A DNA stretch of 15,542 nt from assembly GCA_041685645.1 (NCBI GenBank), contig JAWLFI010000046.1, positions 1 to 15,542 on the forward strand, in the 5' to 3' direction. Shown here piece after piece: positions 7,333-15,378 of the stretch (positions within the stretch are counted from its first letter, which is position 1; each line of letters begins with the position of its first letter). Origin of the DNA: JAWLFI01 sp041685645. GTDB taxonomy: Bacteria > Bacteroidota > Bacteroidia > Chitinophagales > Saprospiraceae. The notes below the pieces were generated by a model. That model worked only from the letters and a program-made list of their open reading frames with translations, had not been told where the DNA came from and did no database searches. The translations under genes and the position numbers were made by a program.

Positions 7333-8667
7333 ATGTTTGACAATTTAACGGATCGCCTGGAAGGAGCCTTCAAATCACTCAAAGGAGAACACAAACTAAC
7401 GGAACTCAACGTTGCGCAATCTATCAAGGAAGTCCGTAGGGCTTTGGTGGCGGCCGACGTGAATTACAAAATAGCCAAGCAGTTTACAGAAGACGTCAGA
7501 GAAGAGGCGCTAGGTAAGCAAAACGTCCTAAAGTCTGTAAAACCGGGCGAGTTGATGGTGAAAATCGTCCAGGACCAGCTCGCTGAACTCATGGGAGGTG
7601 AAAAGGTTGACATCAACCTCAAAGAAAAGCCGGCCATAATTTTAATTGCCGGATTGCAAGGGTCGGGTAAAACGACATTTTCGGGCAAATTAGCTCACTT
7701 TTTAAAGACGAAAAAGAACAAAAAACCCCTGCTCGTTGCTTGTGATGTATATCGTCCGGCGGCCATTGATCAGCTCACTGTAATTTCTGAGCAAATCAAC
7801 GTTCCCATTTTTAAAGATATCGAAGATAAAAACCCATTGTCTATTGCTCGTCGGGCGATCGACCACGCGAAGGAAAATCACAATGATGTAGTTATTGTGG
7901 ATACAGCCGGTCGCCTATCGATTGACGAAGCGATGATGGAGGAAATCTCCGGACTGAAAAAAGGATTGGAACCATCAGAAACGCTTTTTGTCGTAGATGC
8001 TATGACGGGGCAAGATGCGGTCAATACCGCTTCAAACTTCAACGACCGAATCAATTACGACGGCGTCGTGCTAACTAAGTTAGATGGAGATACCCGGGGT
8101 GGAGCTGCTCTTTCCATCAAATATGTGGTGGGCAAACCCATCAAGTTTGTCAGTATGGGTGAACAGATGGATACGCTCGACGTATTTCATCCCGACCGAA
8201 TGGCACAGCGCATTCTGGGTATGGGAGATATAACATCCTTTGTAGAGAAGGCTCAGGAACAATTCGACGAAAAGGAAGCGCGCAAATTAGAGCGCAAAAT
8301 CAAGAAAAATAAATTTGACTTCAATGACTTTCTCACTCAGCTCAACCAAATCCGCAAAATGGGGGATTTGAAGAGCTTGATGGGGATGATTCCGGGCATG
8401 AGTAAAATGACGAAAAACCTGGACATCGACGACTCCGCTTTCAACAAAACGGAAGCTATCATACTGTCCATGACGCCTGATGAAAGAGCCAATCCGGAAG
8501 TACTTAACATCAGCAGAAAGAGAAGGATCGCCAAAGGTTCCGGTCATAAAATGACCGAAGTCAATCAATTCATCAAGCAATTCCACCAGATGAAGAAAAT
8601 GATGAATATGATGAGTAAAGGGAAAAACATGAACAACCTCCTGAGTCAAATGAAGGGGCGCATGTAA
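7333..8667 (+). CDS. ffh: Signal recognition particle protein Ffh (SRP54 GTPase)
   Basis: Binds signal sequences and hydrophobic segments of nascent membrane proteins, pairs with SRP RNA and the receptor FtsY, and delivers ribosomes to the translocon. The 444 residues are of standard length. An N-terminal helical N domain (1-95) precedes the G domain. P-loop G1 is GLQGSGKTT (107-115), followed by DVYRPAAIDQL (138-148), G3 DTAGRL (190-195) and G4 TKLD (248-251). The C-terminal M domain (about 300-444) is methionine-rich, with MIPGMSKM and a run of KKMMNMMSKG, and carries the SGHK-type motif near the RNA-binding helix-turn-helix (sequence KGSGHKMTEVNQF). No SRP RNA gene was found in the window. 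ffh diverges from yidC across 267 bp, joining targeting and insertion functions. Confidence 0.98.
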   Translation: MFDNLTDRLEGAFKSLKGEHKLTELNVAQSIKEVRRALVAADVNYKIAKQFTEDVREEALGKQNVLKSVKPGELMVKIVQDQLAELMGGEKVDINLKEKPAIILIAGLQGSGKTTFSGKLAHFLKTKKNKKPLLVACDVYRPAAIDQLTVISEQINVPIFKDIEDKNPLSIARRAIDHAKENHNDVVIVDTAGRLSIDEAMMEEISGLKKGLEPSETLFVVDAMTGQDAVNTASNFNDRINYDGVVLTKLDGDTRGGAALSIKYVVGKPIKFVSMGEQMDTLDVFHPDRMAQRILGMGDITSFVEKAQEQFDEKEARKLERKIKKNKFDFNDFLTQLNQIRKMGDLKSLMGMIPGMSKMTKNLDIDDSAFNKTEAIILSMTPDERANPEVLNISRKRRIAKGSGHKMTEVNQFIKQFHQMKKMMNMMSKGKNMNNLLSQMKGRM

Positions 8668-8731
8668 TTCTCTGATCCGCTCTGTAACGGGCGCTCAAAA
8701 ATACTGCTTCCGGACCGCATTCTATCAAGCA

Positions 8732-10384
8732 ATGGAATCGATTATGACGCGAATCACAGGCCAAATAGTAGATATTAGAAACAGAAGGTTATTTCCCGGA
8801 GAAATCACCTTTGAACGGGGGCAGATTCAAAAAGTTCGCGAAATTTCCTCAATGGATGTCGATGAAGGGTATATTATGCCCGGCTTCATCGATGCGCATA
8901 TTCACATAGAAAGCTCGATGCTGGTGCCGGCCGAATTTGCCCGATGGGCAATTCCCTTTGGCACAGTCGCTACGGTTTCAGATCCGCATGAAATCGCAAA
9001 TGTCCTCGGAATAGATGGGGTGGAGTACATGATTGACAACGGTAAAAAGGTGCCATTAAAATTCTATTTTGGTGCACCGAGTTGCGTACCGGCGACTCCT
9101 TTTGAGACTGCCGGAGCGGCTCTTCCCCCCGATGACATACGAAAACTATTAGCGCGTGATGAGATTAAGTATCTCGCTGAAATGATGAACTGGCCGGGCG
9201 TACTTCACGAAGATGCCGAGGTCATGGAAAAGATCAAAATCGCTCAGGAATTCGGTAAGGTAATCGATGGTCATGCTCCCGGACTGCGGGGAGAACAAGC
9301 TAAAGCGTATCACGCCGCGGGTATATCCACGGACCACGAGTGCACGACCTTAGAAGAAGCACGGGAAAAAATCAGCTACGGAGCGAAAATTGCCATTCGC
9401 GAAGGCAGTGCCGCTAAAAATTTTGAGGCTCTCCATCCGCTATTCCTCTCTTCTCCGGACGCTCTGATGTTTTGTTCCGACGACAAGCATCCCGATGAAC
9501 TGATGAAGGGACACATCAATCAACTGGTTCAACGAGCCTTAGCTCAAGGCTATGGACTTTTCGACGTTCTCCACGCCGCCTGCATCCACCCCATAGATCA
9601 CTACGGTCTGGAAGTAGGTGCCCTGCAAGCCGGCGATCCCGCGGACTTTATCAGGGTCAGCAACCTCAGAGATTTCGCAATCAAAGCCAGCTATATAGAT
9701 GGCGAAAAAGTATATGATGGTCGCGCGGTAACTTTCGATAGGCCGGAATCCCAAACGCCGATAAAAATGGAAGCTCCCAGAATTCAGCCTGAAGACTTGA
9801 GAATAAGGGCCACGGGAGATTCTTGTCGCGTAATTTTGCCGAAGGACGGACAATTAATCACTGAAGAGGTCTGGGAATCAGTACTAACGGATGACCAGAA
9901 CTACGCCATCAGTCAAGTGGATACAGATACTCTGAAAATCACAGTTTACAACCGCTACTCCCCTGCACCTCCAGCCGTGGCTTTTATTCGCGGATTTGGC
10001 TTGAAGGAAGGAGCGCTGGCCTCCAGCGTGGCACACGACTGCCACAATATCATCGCCGTCGGTCGGAATGATGTAGACATAGCCCGGGCAATCAATAAGG
10101 TCATTGAAATGAAAGGTGGAATTTCCGTCGCCACGGATAGTGAAATTCAGGGCCTCCCCTTACCGGTGGCCGGACTCATGACCACAGCGCCGGGTGATCA
10201 GGTGGCTGCACAATACGAACAGTTGGATCGGCAGGTCAAGGCACTGGGCTGTGACTTAAGTGCTCCATATATGACACTGTCCTTTATGGCTTTACTGGTG
10301 ATTCCCTCTCTGAAATTGTCCGACAAAGGATTGTTTGATGGCGGGGCGTTCGAGTTTGTTGAACTTTTCTCAAATCGAAAATAA
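8732..10384 (+). CDS. ade: Adenine deaminase
   Basis: Converts adenine to hypoxanthine and ammonia in purine salvage, in the cytoplasm. It has 550 residues, within the usual 540-600 for the AdeC/Ade amidohydrolase family. The metal-binding strand-1 motif is PGFIDAHIHIESS with H56 and H58. Further active-site motifs are DGHAPGL (H181), STDHECTT (D201, H202, E203) and CSDDKHPDEL (D250, D251, H253). The C-terminal adenine deaminase domain spans about 385-545, including HDCHNIIAVG. Two in-frame ATGs (8732 and 8744) are possible; neither has a strong ribosome-binding site. It starts 64 bp after ffh with no visible terminator or promoter between, so read-through from ffh is possible. A hairpin-rich repeat lies about 20 bp after its stop. 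Confidence 0.97.
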   Translation: MESIMTRITGQIVDIRNRRLFPGEITFERGQIQKVREISSMDVDEGYIMPGFIDAHIHIESSMLVPAEFARWAIPFGTVATVSDPHEIANVLGIDGVEYMIDNGKKVPLKFYFGAPSCVPATPFETAGAALPPDDIRKLLARDEIKYLAEMMNWPGVLHEDAEVMEKIKIAQEFGKVIDGHAPGLRGEQAKAYHAAGISTDHECTTLEEAREKISYGAKIAIREGSAAKNFEALHPLFLSSPDALMFCSDDKHPDELMKGHINQLVQRALAQGYGLFDVLHAACIHPIDHYGLEVGALQAGDPADFIRVSNLRDFAIKASYIDGEKVYDGRAVTFDRPESQTPIKMEAPRIQPEDLRIRATGDSCRVILPKDGQLITEEVWESVLTDDQNYAISQVDTDTLKITVYNRYSPAPPAVAFIRGFGLKEGALASSVAHDCHNIIAVGRNDVDIARAINKVIEMKGGISVATDSEIQGLPLPVAGLMTTAPGDQVAAQYEQLDRQVKALGCDLSAPYMTLSFMALLVIPSLKLSDKGLFDGGAFEFVELFSNRK

Positions 10385-10405
10385 CTTCAAAAACGGTAGC
10401 TTCTT

Positions 10406-10550
10406 GCGCCGGCCTTGCGCGCCGGGTGAGGGATAGGAAGGGCGCGACCGAAGGGAGCGGTCCTCGAGGATCGCCGCAGGCGATCTCGAGGACGAAACCC
10501 CTGCATAGCCCGACCACCGAGCTCCGCAGGGCAGCTCGGTGGGCACCCCC
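10406..10550 (-). repeat. Hairpin-dense GC-rich dispersed element, copy 1
   Basis: A GC-rich block in the 299-bp gap between ade and the SulP gene, related to copy 2 when read on the minus strand. Hairpins in minus-strand order: H1 pairs 10533-10542 with 10514-10523 (10 bp, 9-nt loop). H2 pairs 10479-10492 with 10461-10475 (14 bp, one bulged G, 3-nt loop). H3 pairs 10458-10462 with 10446-10450 and shares two bases with H2. H4 pairs 10421-10425 with 10409-10413. Blocks shared with copy 2 are GGGnGTGCCC, GGTCnGGCTATGC, then GGGTT and CGTCCTCG, and TCCTATCC(C/T)TCAC. Minus-strand sequence before the element is T-rich (eight T). No open frame with a known family is present. Similar GGGCGTGCCC...GGGTCGGGCT...CCTCACGCGG elements are, as I recall, scattered in Bacteroidota genomes; I cannot give a name. 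Confidence 0.75.
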
Positions 10551-10625
10551 TAAAAAAAAGAAAACAATCTGCAAACTGATGCATTGTAAGCCTGTGTAGG
10601 AAATAAATACTCTGAAATTATCTGT

Positions 10626-10633
10626 TATATTTG
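10626..10633 (+). promoter_or_regulatory. Candidate -7 box for the SulP transporter gene
   Basis: TATATTTG matches TAnnTTTG and lies 50 bp before the SulP ATG. No properly spaced -33 TTG was seen. A weak purine-rich GAGAAGA at 10673-10679 could act as ribosome-binding site. Confidence 0.45.
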
Positions 10634-10683
10634 CCGTTGGAATAATGTGTATTGCGAGCTGAACATGACTCCGAGAAGAATTT

Positions 10684-12402
10684 ATGGTTTTTAAGACACT
10701 GAAACATTTTAAGGAGTATTCACTTTCCGATGCTCGGTCAGACTTAATGGCCGGTTTGATTGTGGCGGTCATGCTGATTCCCCAGGGAATGGCCTATGCG
10801 CTTTTAGCGGGCTTGCCTCCCATTTACGGACTCTATGCAGGCCTCACCCCCTTGCTTATATATCCCTTTTTGGGCTCCTCGCGGCACTTATCGGTAGGAC
10901 CGGCGGCTTTGATGGCCTTAATCATTTACTCGGGACTGTCGCCGATGGCTGAACCCATGTCCGAGCGATTTATACAATTGTCTATTACCACCGCTGCTGT
11001 AGCGGGCGCCATGCAGGTGCTTCTCTCCGTCATACGCATGGGATATCTCGTCAATTTTTTGTCACAACCCGTGATTCGGGGATTCACCACTGCGGCTGCT
11101 GTGATTATTATTATGAGTCAGCTGCGCTATTTGCTCGGCATTGAAACCTCGCGATCGGGCAATACCCTTCTGAACCTCTACGAACTGATCATTCATTTGG
11201 ACCGCTTGCAGTGGCTCACCGCCCTATTCGGAACCTTGAGTTTGGGTTTTATCCTCTGGGTCAAATTCACGGGGCGCCGATTACCGGCCTCTCTTCTCAT
11301 GGTCTCGATCAGCTCGCTCATCGTATTTGGCATGTCCTGGGACAATGAGCAGTTGGAACTAATCGGGCAAGTACCATCAGGCCTGCCAAATTTCGTACTG
11401 CCCGATTTGCGCTTATCCACTGTCATGCAGGTTTTACCCATTGCCGCGGTCGTCTGTCTCATCAGTTTTATCGAATCGTTGTCTATAGCCAAGGTGATCG
11501 CTGCTAAAACAGACAACTCTGCCATCAGTGGGAATCGAGAGTTGTGGGCCCTGGGTTGGTCAAAACTGATTTCATCCTTTTTTCAATCTCACCCGAACAC
11601 CGGCAGTTTCTCTCGCTCTGCACTCAATGCAGATGCCGGGGCTCAGACGGGGCTCTCTTCGATTTGGACGGCGGTCTTTACCGGGCTGAGTTTGATGTTT
11701 TTCACCGGGCTCTTTTATTATTTGCCGCAAACTGTGCTCGCTGCGGTGGTGATTGCCTCGGTGATATCGCTGGTGGATATTTCAGAGGCTAGAAAATTGA
11801 TTCAGCGAGATAAAAAGGACTTTTACGTCTTCACTCTTACCTTCGGACTGACGGTAGCTTTTGGAATTTTGGAAGGAGTATTGGCCGGTGTGATTCTCTC
11901 CCTGATCTTCATCTTATACAAAGCGTCCCGCCCTCATTATGCTGAATTGGGATCTTTGCCCGAGTCCGCAATTTACAAGAGCGTCGATCGCTTTCAAGCG
12001 GCCAAAACACAATCTGATTACTTGATTTTCAGGTATGATGCCGATCTGTTTTTTGCGAATGCAGAGCACTTTTACGAGAGTATCGTCAAAGAATCGAGAA
12101 AAAAAAAGGGGCTCAAAGTCATTATTATTGATGCCAGCGCCATTGGGAGTATAGACAGCACGGGAATCTCTCAGCTGCGACTTTTGAAAGAAGCTGCCGA
12201 CAAATCGAAAATCGAACTTTTTATCACCGGCGTAAAAGGGCCCGTTCGCGACATTCTAGATCGCCATCAGGTGTTTGAATGGCTACCCAGAAAAAATTTC
12301 TTTCTCAACGTGGATCTCGCCATCAGTTATTTGGATAATAAAACCGCCAAATCCCTGCCCAATCCGGAAAAAGTAGATTCAAAAGATATTCCACCGATAT
12401 AA
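10684..12402 (+). CDS. SulP-family inorganic anion transporter with STAS domain
   Basis: An inner-membrane carrier of the SulP/SLC26 family; members move sulfate, bicarbonate or other anions, and the substrate cannot be fixed from sequence. The protein has 572 residues. The N-terminal 410 are strongly hydrophobic with many membrane segments. The family signature near residues 30-75 includes LIPQGMAYALLAGLPPIYGL and FLGSSRHLSVGPAAL. A second conserved block, about 280-312, has GNRELWALG followed by HPNTGSFSRSALN. A cytoplasmic STAS domain occupies about 435-550, with IDASAIGSIDSTGI carrying DSTG at 491-494; the serine-containing loop is the usual phosphorylation or nucleotide-sensing site in anti-sigma antagonist-like domains. 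No carbonic anhydrase gene, which often accompanies bicarbonate-type SulP proteins, lies nearby. It appears to be a single-gene unit with its own promoter. Confidence 0.95.
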   Translation: MVFKTLKHFKEYSLSDARSDLMAGLIVAVMLIPQGMAYALLAGLPPIYGLYAGLTPLLIYPFLGSSRHLSVGPAALMALIIYSGLSPMAEPMSERFIQLSITTAAVAGAMQVLLSVIRMGYLVNFLSQPVIRGFTTAAAVIIIMSQLRYLLGIETSRSGNTLLNLYELIIHLDRLQWLTALFGTLSLGFILWVKFTGRRLPASLLMVSISSLIVFGMSWDNEQLELIGQVPSGLPNFVLPDLRLSTVMQVLPIAAVVCLISFIESLSIAKVIAAKTDNSAISGNRELWALGWSKLISSFFQSHPNTGSFSRSALNADAGAQTGLSSIWTAVFTGLSLMFFTGLFYYLPQTVLAAVVIASVISLVDISEARKLIQRDKKDFYVFTLTFGLTVAFGILEGVLAGVILSLIFILYKASRPHYAELGSLPESAIYKSVDRFQAAKTQSDYLIFRYDADLFFANAEHFYESIVKESRKKKGLKVIIIDASAIGSIDSTGISQLRLLKEAADKSKIELFITGVKGPVRDILDRHQVFEWLPRKNFFLNVDLAISYLDNKTAKSLPNPEKVDSKDIPPI

Positions 12403-12498
12403 CCCCATTGCGTCCCTATCTGACCTTTACAAGGACTTCAGGGCGAAATAGTCCTCGAGTTTTAGTAGATTTTGTAACTTTCAACAAAATTTGAAGCG

Positions 12499-14925
12499 AT
12501 GAAAACACTTTACCTCCTCCCCTTCCTCTACTTTCTTTCTTCTTTCTTCGTTCCCCTCTCTGCTCAACCAGAAATGGAACCACCCGTTCATTCCTGCCAT
12601 CAGGTGAAAAATCAAATATTTCAAAAAGCCCTCAGCCCCGAGGAAAAAGTGCAATTGCAAAAATCACTGGATCGAAGTGATACTTTTGACATTCTGCACT
12701 ACGATATTCACGCTCATCTCACCCAGTTTGACCAGGGAATATTCAAGGGCGATACGCGCGTAGACTTTTCACCCAGAATGGATAGCTTAGATCGCATACA
12801 GTTCGATTTTGAGGGCTTGTCCATCTCTTCCATCACCGATGATGCCGGAGAAGCTGTGATCTATGAACAGGGCGATGCGGTGGTGACTGTATTCCCCACG
12901 GAGCCGTATCTGCGGGACAGCAGCTATAGTTTGCGATTTCAATACAGCGGGAATCCCATCACCTGTCCCTCTGGATTTGGCGGATTTTACTTCGAACAAG
13001 GCTATGCCTATAATTTGGGTATCGGCCTGCAAGCTAAGCCCCACAATTTCGGTCGCAGCTGGTATCCGTGTTTTGACAATTTTGTTGAGCGAGCCACCTA
13101 TACCTTCAGAATCACTACGCATGAGGGCCGAAAAGGTTATGGGGTAGGTACGTTCATGAGTGAAACAGCCGAAGGGGGCGATACGCTCACCCGCGTCTAC
13201 GAAATGATGCAGGAAATCCCCACTTATCTCAGTCACATCGCGGCCTCCGAATACGAAGAGGTCAATTACATGCATCAAGGACAGTATGGCGCCGTGCCTA
13301 TACAATTGGTCGCCAGAGGCCCCGACACCGCCTTCATGCGCGAATCCTTTGAGCCCCTGGCCGACGCCCTGGATTGCCTGGAGGATTGGTACGGCCCCTA
13401 TGCATTCGAACGCGTGGGCTACACCATAACCACGCGCGGAGCAATGGAACACCCCACAGCAGTAGCCTATCCCCGGAATTCCATTGCCGGCGGATCCACT
13501 AATTTGGGTCTCATCACCCATGAACTGGGTCATCACTGGTGGGGCAATGTCACTACCCTAAAAACGGAAAACGACATGTGGATCAAAGAGGGACCTGCCA
13601 GCTATGCCGAACACCAAATCGTAGAATATCTGGACGGACCTAAAGCCTTTCAGGATGCCGTGCGCAGTAATAATATCAATATGATCCGAACAGCCCACAT
13701 CGCCGACGGAGATTTTCTCGCTTTGAGTCCCATGGATGATGACCACATCTACGGCCGACACACTTATGATAAAGGCGCTGCCATGATTCATAATTTGAGA
13801 GGGTATCTCGGCGATAGCTTATTCCGCGTCGGCATGCAAAACGTATTGGAGGAGAAAGCTTTTCAAGCCATTTCGGGACCCGAATTTCGAGATCAACTGA
13901 CACAGGCCACCGGCTACGACCTCACACCTTTCTTCGATCATTGGATTTTCAGCCCCGGCTGGAGCGACTTTTATGTCCGGGAATGGTCAAGCACGCCCTC
14001 ATCCGAAGGCTTTCAGTTGGAACTTACCGTTCAACAGGGAGTCTATGGCACCGATGAATTGCATCGCGAAGTGCCTCTGACCTTTGGGTTTTACGCCGAG
14101 GGAGAAGGCCTTCATCAGGAGCGCGCTTACGCTTCCGACCGCAGCACAATACTAGAATTTGACGTCCCCTTCGAGCCCGAACACGTATTTATCAATCCCG
14201 AACAGCAACTCAATCTCGCCAGTTCCAGCCATTTTGAGCAGCTTACGCCCTCATTTCAGGCCTCATTTCTCGGCACTGAGTGGCTCCTGGACCTTTCAGG
14301 AATCGATCGGGACACATTGCCGGTTCAGCTCACTCATCACTTCATTCCACCTGACGGGCAAGATCAAAAGGAGCAGTTTAGACTCTCCACCACACATTTC
14401 TGGTCGGTCTGGACCCCGGAGCCTCAACTCGAATCAGATGTTGCTATTTCGTATCGAGGCTCAAATTCGACTCAATTGGATTACGACCTCGTCCAGTCCA
14501 CCGAAGACAGTCTTATTCTCGTCCATCGAGCTTTTGGAGACAGTTTGTGGCAAAAATATGAGTATTATGAGAAAAACATTCAGTTGCCCGGCAGCGGTCG
14601 TGGCATCATGGAACTCAGCCGCCTGGAACCCGGTCAGTACGCCTTTGCCAATGAGCGCCAGACGACATCCAGCCCTGTAGCAAATCAGTCCCCGGCCCAC
14701 CTCTTCCCCAATCCGGCGGCAGAATCGACCTCCCTTCTGAGTCCCCGGGATGTCCTTGAGTATCGCCTGGTCAATGCCTCGGGTCAAACCCTTCGCGAAA
14801 TCCGATTTTCGACACCTCAAAGGCAGGCTAGCATCGATTTATCCCATCTGACTTCCGGTATCTATTTTTTGCATTGGACAGACATCCATGGCCAAAATCA
14901 CAATCAAAAACTCATTCGGCAGTAG
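12499..14925 (+). CDS. Secreted M1-family metallopeptidase with T9SS C-terminal sorting domain
   Basis: A zinc peptidase of the gluzincin M1 type, 808 residues. A signal peptide is clear (MKTLYLLPFLYFLSSFFVPL, cleavage near SAQ, about residue 23). The N-terminal beta domain spans about 45-240 and includes WYPCFDNFVERATYTF. The substrate N-terminus-binding motif is GAMEH (314-318), where most aminopeptidases have GAMEN. The zinc site is HELGH (H341, H345) plus E364, 18 residues on, in KEGPASYAEH; Y423 in the block HTYDKGAAMIHNLRGYLGD is the likely transition-state tyrosine. After about residue 500 come beta-rich regions. The final 75 residues start at FPNPAAES (736-743) and end with LTSGIYFLHW and KLIRQ, a Por/type A T9SS sorting domain. 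It is therefore predicted to be exported through Sec, then T9SS, and released or cell-surface anchored. A role in peptide feeding is inferred. No strong promoter was found in the 96-bp upstream gap. Confidence 0.95.
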   Translation: MKTLYLLPFLYFLSSFFVPLSAQPEMEPPVHSCHQVKNQIFQKALSPEEKVQLQKSLDRSDTFDILHYDIHAHLTQFDQGIFKGDTRVDFSPRMDSLDRIQFDFEGLSISSITDDAGEAVIYEQGDAVVTVFPTEPYLRDSSYSLRFQYSGNPITCPSGFGGFYFEQGYAYNLGIGLQAKPHNFGRSWYPCFDNFVERATYTFRITTHEGRKGYGVGTFMSETAEGGDTLTRVYEMMQEIPTYLSHIAASEYEEVNYMHQGQYGAVPIQLVARGPDTAFMRESFEPLADALDCLEDWYGPYAFERVGYTITTRGAMEHPTAVAYPRNSIAGGSTNLGLITHELGHHWWGNVTTLKTENDMWIKEGPASYAEHQIVEYLDGPKAFQDAVRSNNINMIRTAHIADGDFLALSPMDDDHIYGRHTYDKGAAMIHNLRGYLGDSLFRVGMQNVLEEKAFQAISGPEFRDQLTQATGYDLTPFFDHWIFSPGWSDFYVREWSSTPSSEGFQLELTVQQGVYGTDELHREVPLTFGFYAEGEGLHQERAYASDRSTILEFDVPFEPEHVFINPEQQLNLASSSHFEQLTPSFQASFLGTEWLLDLSGIDRDTLPVQLTHHFIPPDGQDQKEQFRLSTTHFWSVWTPEPQLESDVAISYRGSNSTQLDYDLVQSTEDSLILVHRAFGDSLWQKYEYYEKNIQLPGSGRGIMELSRLEPGQYAFANERQTTSSPVANQSPAHLFPNPAAESTSLLSPRDVLEYRLVNASGQTLREIRFSTPQRQASIDLSHLTSGIYFLHWTDIHGQNHNQKLIRQ

Positions 14926-14942
14926 TGATATCATTTCTATTT

Positions 14943-15099
14943 GGGCGTGCCCCCGGCGCCAGCTCATGAATGGATGAGCCGGCGCCGGGGTCAGGCTATG
15001 CGTGGGTTCCGTCCTCGGGCAGCTTCGCTGCCTCGGACCCGTTCGCCGCCACAGGCGGCTCCGGCCACTCCTATCCTTCACGCGGGCCATCGCGGATGG
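14943..15099 (+). repeat. Hairpin-dense GC-rich dispersed element, copy 2
   Basis: It begins 18 bp after the M1 peptidase stop with GGGCGTGCCC. H1 pairs 14951-14960 with 14981-14990 (10 bp), a mismatch, and 14962-14967 with 14974-14979 (6 bp, 6-nt loop). The shared block GGTCAGGCTATGCGTGGGTTCCGTCCTCG lies at about 14989-15017. H2 pairs 15018-15023 with 15027-15032, plus outer 15011-15014 with 15035-15038. H3 pairs 15045-15050 with 15054-15059 (6 bp, loop ACA). The conserved TCCTATCCTTCACGCGG is at 15069-15085, and H4 pairs 15087-15091 with 15095-15099 (loop GCG). It has the same layout as copy 1 in the opposite orientation, with different stem sequences. Small open frames here are artefacts of GC-rich DNA. 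Confidence 0.75.
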
Positions 15100-15225
15100 G
15101 GTGATTTTTCTCTGTCTGAACTATGAGATATAGCTTGCACTAATTGCCGAGATTCGAGACGGTGTAGTTGAAAAGAAACGACTGAATTTGTATTGTTGAG
15201 GCTGATTTGTTCATTTGGAGCTACA
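15100..15225. other. Intergenic spacer, nothing recognised
   Basis: Moderately AT-rich sequence between copy 2 and a possible degraded copy. I see no RNA gene, promoter or terminator. A 91-codon minus-strand frame crosses this region and the following segment (15078-15353) but shows no domain I recognise. Confidence 0.5.
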
Positions 15226-15299
15226 TAGGTGCGGCCGCGGCTAGATCCGGGCAGGCTGTGCGTACCTTCAAACATCGGGTTTAACCCATGCCTCACCGT
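15226..15299 (+). repeat. Possible decayed third copy of the hairpin element
   Basis: The stretch CCGGGCAGGCTGTGCGT (15248-15264), followed by ACCTTC, resembles the copy 2 block CCGGGGTCAGGCTATGCGTGGGTTC. A later CATGCCTCACCG resembles CTATCCTTCACGCG. A GGGTT-AACCC hairpin sits between them, near 15277-15288, and a GC-rich palindrome (GCGGCCGC, 15231-15238) precedes. The match is short and gapped, so this could be chance or another repeat type. Confidence 0.3.
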
Positions 15300-15354
15300 C
15301 AGAATATAAAAAACAGCAAAAAGTAAATGCCAGGGCCATTCCCCCGAAATCAAT

Positions 15355-15362
15355 TACTTTTG
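15355..15362 (+). promoter_or_regulatory. Candidate -7 box for the last gene
   Basis: TACTTTTG, inside AATTACTTTTG, lies 16 bp before the ATG of the final gene. The same 11 bp precede ffh. There is no clear -33 element. If it is used, the mRNA leader would be only about 10 nt. Confidence 0.45.
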
Positions 15363-15378
15363 TGTAAAATACTAGTCA

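Noticed and set aside
10284..10772. Long minus-strand open frames across copy 1 of the hairpin element
   Set aside because: They arise from GC-rich palindromic sequence, overlap ade and the SulP gene, and show repeat-derived low-complexity residues.
12095..12108. Run of about nine A followed by G in the SulP STAS region, a possible slippage or frameshift site
   Set aside because: The zero frame continues through a normal STAS domain, and shifted frames offer no meaningful product.
12787..13536. 249-codon minus-strand frame inside the M1 peptidase gene
   Set aside because: It is a shadow of a well-supported zinc peptidase frame whose motifs are intact.
15226..15245. Similarity of AGCCGCGGC on the minus strand to the 16S rRNA 530 loop
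   Set aside because: The match is too short, and the flanks do not resemble rRNA.
15078..15353. 91-codon minus-strand frame between the repeat and the last gene
   Set aside because: It has no known domain and spans the possible decayed repeat and the promoter region of the next gene.
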